Below, in pieces: positions 1 to 6,724 of a DNA stretch of 8,236 bases. Numbering within the stretch: the stretch's first letter is position 1; every line of letters starts with the position of its first letter. Location of the stretch: the NCBI GenBank assembly GCA_030638305.1, contig DAOWEW010000113.1, positions 1-8,236 of the forward strand. The letters run 5' to 3'. A program made the position numbers and the translations under genes. The notes beneath the pieces were generated by a model. It worked only from the letters and a program-made list of their open reading frames with translations, did no database searches and was not told the origin of the DNA. The stretch comes from Desulfobacteraceae bacterium. Its GTDB lineage: Bacteria; Desulfobacterota; Desulfobacteria; Desulfobacterales; ETH-SRB1.

Positions 1-93
1 GTTTCTCTGGATTATTATGATTTCACCCTTTGATGTTTTATCTAAATATTCAAATAAATTATTCCTTAATTTTGTTGCGGAGACCAAAACCAT
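1..93 (-). CDS. Phd/YefM-family antitoxin, N-terminal part (runs off the left edge)
   Basis: The 31 codons visible from the ATG at 93-91 read MVLVSATKLRNN, then LFEYLDKTSKGE and IIIIQRN. This is the classic N-terminus of Phd/YefM antitoxins: an S/A-T-x-L-R-x-N segment, an amphipathic helix, then a strand with I-I-I-x-R-N. In this family the N-terminal domain dimerises and binds the operator, while the missing C-terminal part would wrap around and neutralise a toxin, often RelE/YoeB, Doc or a PIN-domain protein. An AAGGA ribosome binding site lies at 105-101, 7 nt from the ATG. The toxin gene would be expected to the left, outside the window, so the toxin class cannot be told from here. The family call is firm; activity is unknown. 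Confidence 0.85.
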   Translation of the reverse strand, partial: MVLVSATKLRNNLFEYLDKTSKGEIIIIQRN

Positions 94-114
94 CTTTAAT
101 TCCTTATTTTAATT

Positions 115-154
115 TATATGTACGTGTCTATCACTATATGCACATGAACATATA
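115..154 (-). promoter_or_regulatory. Probable antitoxin operator (TGTACA-like repeats)
   Basis: Between the -10 box and the antitoxin start lie three variants of a TGTACA hexamer on the minus strand: TGTTCA, TGTGCA and CGTACA. There is also a perfect 6-bp inverted repeat, TATATG/CATATA (135-140 and 149-154), that overlaps the -10. YefM-type antitoxins are known to bind palindromes with a TGTACA core and repress their own promoter. The match is to that general pattern; binding here is inferred. Confidence 0.45.
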
Positions 155-175
155 TCTTAAATAATAAATTGTCAA
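147..175 (-). promoter_or_regulatory. Sigma-70-type promoter for the antitoxin gene
   Basis: On the minus strand a perfect -35 TTGACA (175-170) is followed after 17 nt by TATGTT (152-147), a 4/6 match to the -10 consensus. The spacing and the position about 55 nt upstream of the antitoxin start fit a promoter for this gene. It was read by eye and not tested. Confidence 0.55.
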
Positions 176-263
176 CTTAAGCCCATATGAAACCTATGTT
201 TTGCTCAACCCCGGGTACCTCGAAAATAGAGTAAACTCGCCAAGGATAGCACAAGGGCGGGCT

Positions 264-1802
264 TTAGGCACTTATTCCGGGTTTAACTGAAGGAAAAAGA
301 GAGTTGTCCGTATGGGGTAGAAACTTGGCGGCGCTGAATCTGTTCATAAATTCCTGATTTACGTTTAACTCAAGATAGGTTATTTTGTCTCTGATAGCAT
401 CAATTTCATTCAGGCAATTATTTGATGTAATTGCCATTGTTGCTCCGCCCAATGAACTGTTGCCCAGAGATTTGTATTTATCAATCGGCAGGTCGGGAAG
501 CATTCCGATGGAAATGGCCGAGTTGGGATTGATATAAGAACCAAAGGTGCCTGCCACATAAAATGTAGAAAGATCTTTAAGTGACATTCCTACCGAAGAA
601 GTAATAGTTTCAAGTATTGTATACATTGCTGCCTTAGATCTTATCAGGCTGTCAATATCTGCCTGACTGATTATAAGGTCAGACCCTGTCTCTGATTCGT
701 TTGCAGGCACTACGATATAATGTTTCATGCCATCCTTATCTTTCAACCTGTTACCGCTGCACTTTGATGACACAAACTTGCCGCGAATATCAATAATACC
801 ATAAAGAAAAAAACAGGCAGCAAGATCAATAAGTCCTGACCCGCATATTCCTCTCGGAGGCTTATCCCCTATTGTATGAGCTTTAATGTTAAAAGTAACG
901 GGGTCAAATTTAATCCGGTCAATAACTCCGGGACCAGCCAGCATTCCCATTCTGGTTGCACCTCCTTCAAGGGCAGGACCTGCTGCACCGGCGCATGCTG
1001 CAAGCCAATGTTTATTACCGAGCAAGACTTCAGCATTTGTCCCAACGTCAATTAGAATAGATACATCTTCTTTTTTATCAATACCTGAAAAAAGAATACC
1101 TGCTATCAGGTCGCCTCCAAAGTAGCTGCCGACATTTGGAAATATAATAACTCTCGCAAGAGGGTTAACATTAATATCCAATTCTTGCGCTTTAATAAGG
1201 CCGGGCTTGTTTACGACAGGAATATAAGGTTCCCGTATTATCCAATATGGGTTAAGCCCCATGAAGAAATGAGTCATAGCAGTATTACCTGCTACAGAAA
1301 CAGCGTATATATTATCCGGTTTGATATTGCATGAGCTGCACAATGTCTCAATCATTTGATTGAGACCGTTTATAATCAGTCTGTTTATCTTTTTCAGCCC
1401 TTCATCCTGGCTGGAATAATGTATTCTGGTTAATATATCAGGTCCAACGGCCATCTGGGGGTTGTCAAAGGTATGTTCAGCAAGAGTTTGATTTGTTGAA
1501 AGGTCTATAATGCGTAGAACAACTGTTGTGGTACCGAGGTCAACAGCCAAACCCGCAATGGGAATTGTATCTGTTGCGTTTGTGATACCTGCAAGAATCC
1601 ATCTTGAGCGGTCTTTTAAAACAATACAGCGGACATTGTACTTCCATTTTCTGAGAAGAACAGGAAGCTTCCTTAATAAATAAAGATCAATATCAACGGC
1701 ATTTGTTCTGAGATGAGATTTTACAGCCTTTATCAGCCGTTCAGCATCTGCTGTATTATCTTGTAAAGAGGGTGGTGTTAATGAAACGGTTTTTATCAGC
1801 AT
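264..1802 (-). CDS. RACo-like ASKHA ATPase (DUF4445), lacking the ferredoxin domain
   Basis: This 512-residue protein belongs to the family of reductive activators of corrinoid proteins, which use ATP to drive electron transfer that returns inactive Co(II) corrinoid proteins to Co(I). Residues about 10-80 match the linker and middle domain (PPSLQDN, DAERL). The ASKHA fold follows, with phosphate-1 LAVDLGTTT (85-93), phosphate-2 IDVGTNAE (251-258), GPALEGG (275-281), GICGSG (318-323) and AGTFGSYINP (417-426) with GMLPD. Family members usually carry about 90 more N-terminal residues forming a [2Fe-2S] ferredoxin; here an in-frame TAA lies two codons before the ATG, so that domain is absent. AAGGG abuts the ATG. 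It is the last gene of the leftward operon, 45 bp after the CBS gene. In context it may serve the corrinoid iron-sulfur protein of the acetyl-CoA pathway; the exact target is inferred. Confidence 0.85.
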   Translation of the reverse strand: MLIKTVSLTPPSLQDNTADAERLIKAVKSHLRTNAVDIDLYLLRKLPVLLRKWKYNVRCIVLKDRSRWILAGITNATDTIPIAGLAVDLGTTTVVLRIIDLSTNQTLAEHTFDNPQMAVGPDILTRIHYSSQDEGLKKINRLIINGLNQMIETLCSSCNIKPDNIYAVSVAGNTAMTHFFMGLNPYWIIREPYIPVVNKPGLIKAQELDINVNPLARVIIFPNVGSYFGGDLIAGILFSGIDKKEDVSILIDVGTNAEVLLGNKHWLAACAGAAGPALEGGATRMGMLAGPGVIDRIKFDPVTFNIKAHTIGDKPPRGICGSGLIDLAACFFLYGIIDIRGKFVSSKCSGNRLKDKDGMKHYIVVPANESETGSDLIISQADIDSLIRSKAAMYTILETITSSVGMSLKDLSTFYVAGTFGSYINPNSAISIGMLPDLPIDKYKSLGNSSLGGATMAITSNNCLNEIDAIRDKITYLELNVNQEFMNRFSAAKFLPHTDNSLFPSVKPGISA

Positions 1803-1827
1803 CCCTTAAACTTCAGGCTCTTATGTT

Positions 1828-1842
1828 CGCACCGAAGGTGCG
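1828..1842 (-). other. Small intercistronic hairpin
   Basis: CGCACC/GGTGCG form a perfect 6-bp GC-rich stem with a 3-nt loop in the 45-bp gap between the CBS gene and the RACo-like gene. No T-run follows, so it is not a classic terminator. It lies about 26 nt upstream of the RACo-like start and could affect mRNA stability or relative expression; that is inference. Confidence 0.4.
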
Positions 1843-1847
1843 CTAAT

Positions 1848-2516
1848 TTAAGATACGTCATCTATATACCATTCAGTTGGGTCAAGGAGAGTGTAGCCCA
1901 TTTTCTTAAGTTTGCTTTTTACGCGACTCACATTTTTTGTTAAAAGGTATGGAAAGACCGCTCTCTTTCCTTCATCCCAGCATCTTGCTACAAGAACACT
2001 GCCAAAAGAAATATTTTCCTCGGTTATGGCGTCAATAATGTTTTTCAACTGGCCTATTTTTTCTTCTACAATAATACATAATAGAGTTCCGGGTTCTTCT
2101 ATACCGAGAACATTGATAAATGAGCGTAAAAGATCACGAGTAGAGATGATGCCTTTAATTCTGCCCTGTTCATCTACAACAGGGAATGCTCCAACGCGTG
2201 TTTTCTGCATAAGCATAAGGGCATCTTGAATGGTATATGACAAAGAAATAGTAAAGGGATCAATTATCATGATATCTTTAATCTTAAAGTCGAGAAGTTT
2301 TTCCCTTGCTTTTCCTGTATCATAATCTTTTAACAGACTGCAAGGCAGAGCGCTTCTTATATCACGATCCGAAACAATTCCTATAATACGATTATCCTTA
2401 GCTACTATCGGAAGATGGCGTATACGGTGTTTGGCCATTTTATCTTTTGCTTCAAAAATATTGGCATCTTTGTTAATTGTGATGACATCTCTGGTCATTG
2501 CTTGGCTGACAAACAT
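1848..2516 (-). CDS. AcuB-like protein: two CBS domains plus ACT-type domain
   Basis: The 222-residue protein has CBS1 at about 1-57 (MTRDVITI, HRIRHLPIV, IGIVSDRDIR), CBS2 at about 76-135 (IKDIM, VGAFPVVDEQG, GIISTRDLL) and an ACT-like region at about 143-212. This is the domain order and length of Bacillus AcuB (about 214 residues). Paired CBS domains usually bind adenine nucleotides and act as energy sensors. A strong AGGAGG (2527-2522) lies 5 nt before the ATG and overlaps the TAG stop of the upstream deacetylase gene, so translation is probably coupled. In Bacillus, acuB neighbours acuC, a deacetylase that regulates acetyl-CoA synthetase; the same pairing here supports an AcuBC-like unit. 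Ligand and partner are inferred. It is soluble, with no membrane segment seen. Confidence 0.85.
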   Translation of the reverse strand: MFVSQAMTRDVITINKDANIFEAKDKMAKHRIRHLPIVAKDNRIIGIVSDRDIRSALPCSLLKDYDTGKAREKLLDFKIKDIMIIDPFTISLSYTIQDALMLMQKTRVGAFPVVDEQGRIKGIISTRDLLRSFINVLGIEEPGTLLCIIVEEKIGQLKNIIDAITEENISFGSVLVARCWDEGKRAVFPYLLTKNVSRVKSKLKKMGYTLLDPTEWYIDDVS

Positions 2517-2525
2517 TTTATCCTC

Positions 2526-3485
2526 CTATTTCTTCCCCGTTCCTAATAGAATTTCAACATGATTTTTTGCCAGCTCAGGAAGGCGATTAAGAGAATATCC
2601 TCCCTCCAGCACAGAGATTAATCTACCGTTAGAATAAATGCTTGCCATTTCGACTGTTTTTTCCATTATCCAGGAAAAACCTTCTGTTGACAACTTGATA
2701 TTTGACATATCATCATCAATATGAGCATCAAAACCCGTAGATGTAATAATAACTTCAGGCTTGAATGTTTCGAAAGCAACGAAGAGATTATTCTCAAAAA
2801 ATTTCTTGTATTCGCTGTCTCCCTGCTCAGGCAAGACAGGAGAGTTCAATGTAAATTCATAGCCAGGCCCTGATCCCTTTTCAAATTCCCGTCCGGTACC
2901 CGGGTATCCAAATGAGGGGTGCTGATGAATTGAATAATAAAATACAGATGGATCCTGTTCAAAAATATGTTGTGTCCCATTTCCATGATGGACATCAAAA
3001 TCTACGATCCCGACCTTTTTTATATCCCATTTTTTTTGAAAATACCTTGCAGCAATTGCAACATTGTTGAAATAGCAGAAACCCATTGCTTTGTTAATTT
3101 CAGCATGATGTCCCGGGGGCCTTACAGCACAGAAGGCATTATCAATCTTGTTTTTCATGATCAGATCTATTGTATCAAGAATGCCTCCCACTGCAAGCAG
3201 AGCTGTATTATAAGTTTCCGGGCATATCTGATTATCCTGACTGTCGAATATTTGTTTTCCTTCCAGACAAGCCCTTTTAAACCGATTAATATAATCTCTC
3301 TCATGCACAGTTTCTATCCATTTAAGATCCGCACTGCTTGCGCTGATCAAGGTTAGCATGGAAAGAAGATTTGCATCTTTTATTCCGCTATAAATAGCTT
3401 TCAGTCTTGCAGGAACTTCAGGATGGTATGGACCTGTATCATGAAGTAAATATTTTTCATCATATAAGAAGCCGGTTTTATTCAT
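2526..3485 (-). CDS. Histone-deacetylase-family (AcuC-like) zinc deacetylase
   Basis: This 319-residue protein spans the arginase/deacetylase fold of the family. Visible motifs are HPEVPARL (21-28), RPPGHHA (122-128) with the catalytic His pair H126/H127, GFCYFNN (135-141), DFDVHHGNGTQ (162-172), STGFDAH (249-255) and LEGGY (293-297). By family comparison D164, H166 and D253 are the zinc ligands and Y297 the transition-state Tyr, so all catalytic residues are present. Bacterial members deacetylate protein lysines, acetylpolyamines or other amides. With an AcuB-like gene 9 bp downstream, a role like AcuC in activating acetyl-CoA synthetase is the most natural guess, but the substrate cannot be read from sequence. 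The ribosome binding site AAGGAA (3496-3491) is partly made by the flanking repeat of the mobile element just upstream. Confidence 0.9.
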   Translation of the reverse strand: MNKTGFLYDEKYLLHDTGPYHPEVPARLKAIYSGIKDANLLSMLTLISASSADLKWIETVHERDYINRFKRACLEGKQIFDSQDNQICPETYNTALLAVGGILDTIDLIMKNKIDNAFCAVRPPGHHAEINKAMGFCYFNNVAIAARYFQKKWDIKKVGIVDFDVHHGNGTQHIFEQDPSVFYYSIHQHPSFGYPGTGREFEKGSGPGYEFTLNSPVLPEQGDSEYKKFFENNLFVAFETFKPEVIITSTGFDAHIDDDMSNIKLSTEGFSWIMEKTVEMASIYSNGRLISVLEGGYSLNRLPELAKNHVEILLGTGKK

Positions 3486-3497
3486 AATTATTCCTTA

Positions 3498-3702
3498 GGA
3501 ACGTGGACGAATTAACTTCCCCAACTATGCATCACAGCTTCAGGCCGCCTTTGCCAAATCTCAAATCCAGTTTCAAATCCCAAAAATATTGAAATAGCTC
3601 GCTATTCCTTCAACTTTTGTGATCTGAGCCTATATTTGAGATTGGGGCAAATTCGACCCAAATCTGTGCGCCTACTTGCGGAAGTTAATTCGTCCACGTT
3701 CC
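3498..3702. mobile_element. MITE-like inverted-repeat element, copy 1 (205 bp)
   Basis: The element is bounded by perfect 23-bp terminal inverted repeats (3498-3520 and 3680-3702), starting GGAACGTGGACG at both ends. TTA lies directly outside each end (3495-3497 and 3703-3705), like a 3-bp target duplication. An internal segment (about 3538-3625) is shared with the copy at 6514-6705 in reverse complement. It includes CTTCAGGCCGCCTTTGCC and a central hairpin built on TTGAAATAGC/GCTATtccTTCAA. No coding capacity is visible, so it would need a transposase in trans. It separates cooC, whose stop codon is the right TTA, from the deacetylase gene, whose ribosome binding site uses the left TTA. The transposase family is unknown; a 3-bp TNA-type target would suit some IS5-related groups. 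Confidence 0.85.
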
Positions 3703-4452
3703 TTAATTAATAATGTTATTAAATATTGCAAATGCCGTATTAACTGCCTTATTGTCGTCAGGCATTTTAATAGTAGGAATTCCGGTTAAGTCATATTCGT
3801 AAACTGTCCTGTCATCAGGAATTGTTCCCGCAATTTCAAGGCCACTGTCTTTAATCATATTAACTACAACATCAGATAGTTCTTCCTTTGTCTTGTTAAT
3901 AATCAGATAGCTTTTTGAAACTCCTATATTCAGGTCATTTGCAAGTTTATTAATTCTTATAGCTGTTTGAAGTCCGCGTCTTGATGTATCGGAAACAATA
4001 AGTAAAATATCAACATTCTTTGTTGTTAGCCGACTTATATGTTCCATGCCGGCTTCATTATCTATTACTATATAAGGATAGTTATCTGTAAGCCGTTCAA
4101 GAAATCCTGTTAGAAGATTATTTGCAGCACAGTAACAACCTGACCCTTCAGGCTGCCCCATAACTATGAGATCATATCCTTCGGTTTCAACAATAGCCTG
4201 TTCCAGTTTCATTGATATGAATACGTCCTTGGTCATACCGTTGGGCACGTTCCCTTTTTTCATTTCTTCACGGGCAGTTCCAAGTGTATTTGCAACTTCA
4301 AGGCCAAGCACCTCATTCAGATTGGCATTAGAATCAGCATCTACTGCAAGTACAGGGATTTTCCCCTTAAGTACTAAATATTTTATCAGCATGCCGGCTA
4401 TTGTAGTTTTGCCGGTGCCTCCTTTTCCGGCCAGAGCAATTAAAAAAGACAT
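3703..4452 (-). CDS. cooC: CooC-type nickel-insertion ATPase (CODH/ACS maturation)
   Basis: The 249-residue P-loop protein has a deviant Walker A, GKGGTGKTT (9-17, signature Lys K10), VDADSNANL (37-45), the CxC metal motif GCYCA (C106, C108) and DNEAGMEH (131-138). The CxC is diagnostic of the CooC/AcsF group among MinD/ArsA-like ATPases; CooC dimers bind nickel there and drive its insertion into carbon monoxide dehydrogenase or acetyl-CoA synthase. The chosen ATG (4452-4450) puts the P-loop at residue 9, as usual for the family, with GGAGAG 11 nt upstream; a TTG at 4488 would add 12 residues with no support. It is the first gene of the leftward operon. No CODH gene is in the window, so which metalloenzyme it serves is inferred. 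Confidence 0.88.
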   Translation of the reverse strand: MSFLIALAGKGGTGKTTIAGMLIKYLVLKGKIPVLAVDADSNANLNEVLGLEVANTLGTAREEMKKGNVPNGMTKDVFISMKLEQAIVETEGYDLIVMGQPEGSGCYCAANNLLTGFLERLTDNYPYIVIDNEAGMEHISRLTTKNVDILLIVSDTSRRGLQTAIRINKLANDLNIGVSKSYLIINKTKEELSDVVVNMIKDSGLEIAGTIPDDRTVYEYDLTGIPTIKMPDDNKAVNTAFAIFNNIIN

Positions 4453-4486
4453 ATAATAGTTATCTCTCCAAAGATAATAGGTAACC

Positions 4487-4594
4487 AACCGTTCACGGTT
4501 GTCGGTTCACAGTTCACAGTTTTTTCGAGGACCCCATAATTCTCCTCTACCTTCTGTTTTTTCAACCGATAACTGTAAACCGTAAACGTTTACG
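4487..4594. repeat. GTTCAC-type short repeats forming an imperfect inverted-repeat block
   Basis: In the gap upstream of cooC the hexamer GTTCAC occurs three times (4491, 4505, 4512), and a variant with TAAAC units (AACTGTAAACCGTAAAC) lies at the other end. The outer ends are CGTTCACGGTT (4490-4500) and, on the opposite strand, CGTTTACGGTT (4594-4584), so the block resembles a small inverted-repeat element of about 108 bp. Within it an AGAGGAG ribosome binding site and ATG (4537-4535) open an ORF of only 7 codons that is not in frame with cooC. Confidence 0.5.
4581..4594. promoter_or_regulatory. 14-bp perfect palindrome, operator candidate
   Basis: CGTAAACGTTTACG is identical to its reverse complement, with a central CG. 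LacI-family repressors bind palindromes of this style, such as TGTAAACGTTTACA. It lies about 25 bp downstream of the predicted -10 for cooC, a position suited to repression. It may instead be part of the local repeat block. Confidence 0.4.
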
Positions 4595-4618
4595 ATAATA
4601 GTAATAATTTTTTAAATA

Positions 4619-4645
4619 ATTATGCCAGGTTAACAAAACAGTCAA
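4619..4645 (-). promoter_or_regulatory. Candidate promoter of the cooC operon
   Basis: On the minus strand TTGACT (4645-4640) is followed by CATAAT (4624-4619) with a short 15-nt spacer, or by TAATTA (4622-4617) with 17 nt. It sits just after the ETF-QO stop and about 165 nt upstream of the cooC ATG. No terminator is visible after ETF-QO, so read-through is also possible. Confidence 0.4.
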
Positions 4646-4677
4646 GTGTTTTAGATAACTGTATTTTTGAGCGAATC

Positions 4678-6348
4678 CTAAAGCACTGTATAACCTGGGC
4701 CATCGCCACCTTCAGGGCATGTCCAGGTTATATTTCTGAACGGATCCTTAATCTCGCAAGTTTTGCAGTGAAGGCAGTTGGCTGGATTAATATTAAGTCG
4801 TCTTTGAGAAGTTTTTTCGTTTATTTCAATTTCGTAAACATTGCCAGGGCAGAATCTTGTACAGGGGCATTGATAATTCGTGTAGCATTGATTAACGCAT
4901 AAATTCTTGTCATGAACGATAATGTGGCATGGCTGATCCTCCCTGTGCATAGTTTTTGAAAGATAAACACCTGTAAGTTTATCTACGTACAAAACACCAT
5001 CAAAAACTTTTTTGTCCAAATTTTTTTCGGCATGCGCACTATCCTTTGCAATCTCTAATGTTTTGCAATCTTCTTCGATAGGCAAGTTATCATATATACC
5101 CCGTCCTTTTGTAATATGTTGAGCTCCAAGAAGTACAAATTTAAGCAAACCTTTTTTTGCAAGACCCTGTGAAAAATTTCTTCCTTCAAAAATTTCTTCC
5201 TTTGCCCGGCTTTTTTCAAATAATTCATGATAATGACTGAGAGTTTTTTGAGTAAAGCTGTTTTTTTCAATAGCTTTTATGATTGCTTCTGCTGCAAGCA
5301 TGCCGGATTTCATTGATACATGAATTCCTTTAAGGCCCGGTGTATTGTGTATGGAAGCGCAGCTTCCGACAAATACTCCACCATCGACAGACAGCATCGG
5401 CATTGTAAAATATCCTCCTGTGGGAACAGTTCTTGCACCTTGTTCTATTACTTTACCGTTCTTGATAATATTGGCTACAAAAGGATGCTGCTTGAATTTT
5501 ATAAATTCCTCGTAAGGATCAAGCATTGCGTTTCTGTAGGATAGTCCTGTAAGAAAACCTGTAGAAACCTTGTTGTTTTTCATTTCATATATAAATCCGC
5601 CTCCTGGAGTATTAAGGCCGAGTGGATAGCCGCAAGTGTGAATATCGTTGTATTTGCCGGTTGTAAAATAATTTTTTTCAGGAAGCTGAATAACTTCTTT
5701 AATTCCGGTTTCAAAAACCTGCGGCATTTTTCCGGAAAATATATCAAGCTTTTCTGCAATGTCTCTGACAAGGCTTCCCTTTGAACCTTCTCCGAAAACA
5801 GTAACCTTAGCCAATAAATCTATTCCTTGTTCAAAATTACTTTTTTTGGTGCCGTCCTTTCCAAGTCCTTTATCGCCTGTTCGGACACCGGTTATTGTCT
5901 TTTGATCCAGGGCATAAAGAATCTCTTTCCCTGCAAAACCCGGGAATATATTTACCCCAAGTTCTTCGGCTATTCCGGCAAGCCACTTTGTAAATTTAGA
6001 CAAACTGATAATAAAGAAATTTTTATTGTGCATATATTTTGGGATAAACGGTAGATGATAATGTTTATTCTTTGTCAGAAAGTAAAATCCGTCATCCCTT
6101 ACAGTTTTTTCAATTGGACAGCCTCTTTTCAGAAAATCAGACACCAGCTCTTTTAATGCAACCGGATTTAAGACAGCTCCGCTCAAGGCATGTGAGCCTA
6201 TATCCGATCCTTTTTCAATGAGAGCTACCTCAAAAGTTATATCTTTTTCTTTTGCAATCTGCATCAACCTTATTGCGCCTGCAAGGTTTGCAGGACCGCC
6301 TCCAACAAAAAGTACATCAAAATTGATCTTTTCACGTTCGCTATTCAT
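4678..6348 (-). CDS. Electron-transfer flavoprotein:quinone oxidoreductase (ETF-QO)
   Basis: The 556-residue iron-sulfur flavoprotein passes electrons from reduced ETF to the membrane quinone pool, linking acyl-CoA or similar dehydrogenases to respiration. FAD-binding GGGPANLAGA is at 16-25, a second FAD segment VFGEGSKGSL at 184-193, and LNTPGGGFIYE at 245-255 in the quinone/FAD region. The C-terminal [4Fe-4S] ligands are C500 (FCPGNVYE), C525, C528 and C531 (NCLHCKTCEIKDP). Four more cysteines precede them (C484, C488, C494, C496). The ATG at 6348-6346 is preferred: AAGGA lies 11 nt upstream and the FAD motif starts at residue 16; a TTG at 6462 would add 38 residues unlike the family. It is probably a monotopic membrane protein. 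ETF genes are not in the window, and whether it shares a transcript with cooC is uncertain. Confidence 0.92.
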   Translation of the reverse strand: MNSEREKINFDVLFVGGGPANLAGAIRLMQIAKEKDITFEVALIEKGSDIGSHALSGAVLNPVALKELVSDFLKRGCPIEKTVRDDGFYFLTKNKHYHLPFIPKYMHNKNFFIISLSKFTKWLAGIAEELGVNIFPGFAGKEILYALDQKTITGVRTGDKGLGKDGTKKSNFEQGIDLLAKVTVFGEGSKGSLVRDIAEKLDIFSGKMPQVFETGIKEVIQLPEKNYFTTGKYNDIHTCGYPLGLNTPGGGFIYEMKNNKVSTGFLTGLSYRNAMLDPYEEFIKFKQHPFVANIIKNGKVIEQGARTVPTGGYFTMPMLSVDGGVFVGSCASIHNTPGLKGIHVSMKSGMLAAEAIIKAIEKNSFTQKTLSHYHELFEKSRAKEEIFEGRNFSQGLAKKGLLKFVLLGAQHITKGRGIYDNLPIEEDCKTLEIAKDSAHAEKNLDKKVFDGVLYVDKLTGVYLSKTMHREDQPCHIIVHDKNLCVNQCYTNYQCPCTRFCPGNVYEIEINEKTSQRRLNINPANCLHCKTCEIKDPFRNITWTCPEGGDGPGYTVL

Positions 6349-6513
6349 TTTTTCATTTTTCCTTAAATTTTTATTTATATCATGATAACCGCTTGTTGTA
6401 AACAAAACAGAAGACAAGGCAACAATTCTAATTTTTCCTTCTAACAGCCTGACCTCACCCAAAACTTGACTTTATAAATAAATGTAATTACAAAATAATT
6501 TTCCTAGAATTTA

Positions 6514-6705
6514 GGAACGAGGTCTAAATAACTTTCTCATTTAGGCGCTCAGATTTAGGTCGGATTTGTTCGATCTACCCGATTTGAAATAGGCACAAAA
6601 GTTGAAGGAATAGCGAGCTATTTCAAGATTTTTGTGATTTTAGATCGGGCAAAGGCGGCCTGAAGATGAGATGCATAAATGGGAAAGTTATTTAGACCTC
6701 GTTCC
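6514..6705. mobile_element. MITE-like inverted-repeat element, copy 2 (192 bp)
   Basis: Perfect 23-bp inverted repeats (6514-6536 and 6683-6705) start GGAACGAGGTCTAAA at both ends; allowing one T-G pair, the stem extends to about 30 bp (to 6543/6676). TTA flanks both ends (6511-6513, 6706-6708). The interior is the reverse complement of copy 1: GGCAAAGGCGGCCTGAAG near the right end, and the central hairpin TTGAAGGAATAGC..GCTATTTCAA. The right TTA joins AGGAGG to form the ribosome binding site of the small ORF at 6725, so this copy has the same polarity to its downstream gene as copy 1. Bases 6349-6510, between ETF-QO and the element, hold only the AT-rich ETF-QO leader with a TATAAA (6476-6471, minus) and no clear -35. 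Confidence 0.85.
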
Positions 6706-6724
6706 TTAAGGAGGAGCAATACCC

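Noticed and set aside
181..263. Terminator for the leftward operon
   Set aside because: Only a weak CGCC/GGCG pairing and a GAGTTTACTC hairpin are visible, with no T-run on the minus strand.
3523..3640. Possible tRNA or structured RNA gene inside copy 1
   Set aside because: The hairpins are explained by the inverted-repeat element shared with copy 2; no cloverleaf or known RNA motif is visible.
4453..4488. CooC start at an upstream TTG
   Set aside because: CooC proteins normally begin a few residues before the P-loop; the ATG at 4452 gives that and the extra 12 residues overlap the ribosome binding site.
6349..6462. N-terminal extension of ETF-QO from a TTG start
   Set aside because: The 38 added residues have no family resemblance, and the ATG at 6348 has a better ribosome binding site and puts the FAD motif at the expected place.
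6672..6708. A short reading frame in copy 2 (MHKWESYLDLVP) whose stop overlaps the next ribosome binding site
   Set aside because: The matching frame in copy 1 stops after six codons, and neither has a ribosome binding site, so a coupled leader peptide is not supported by conservation.
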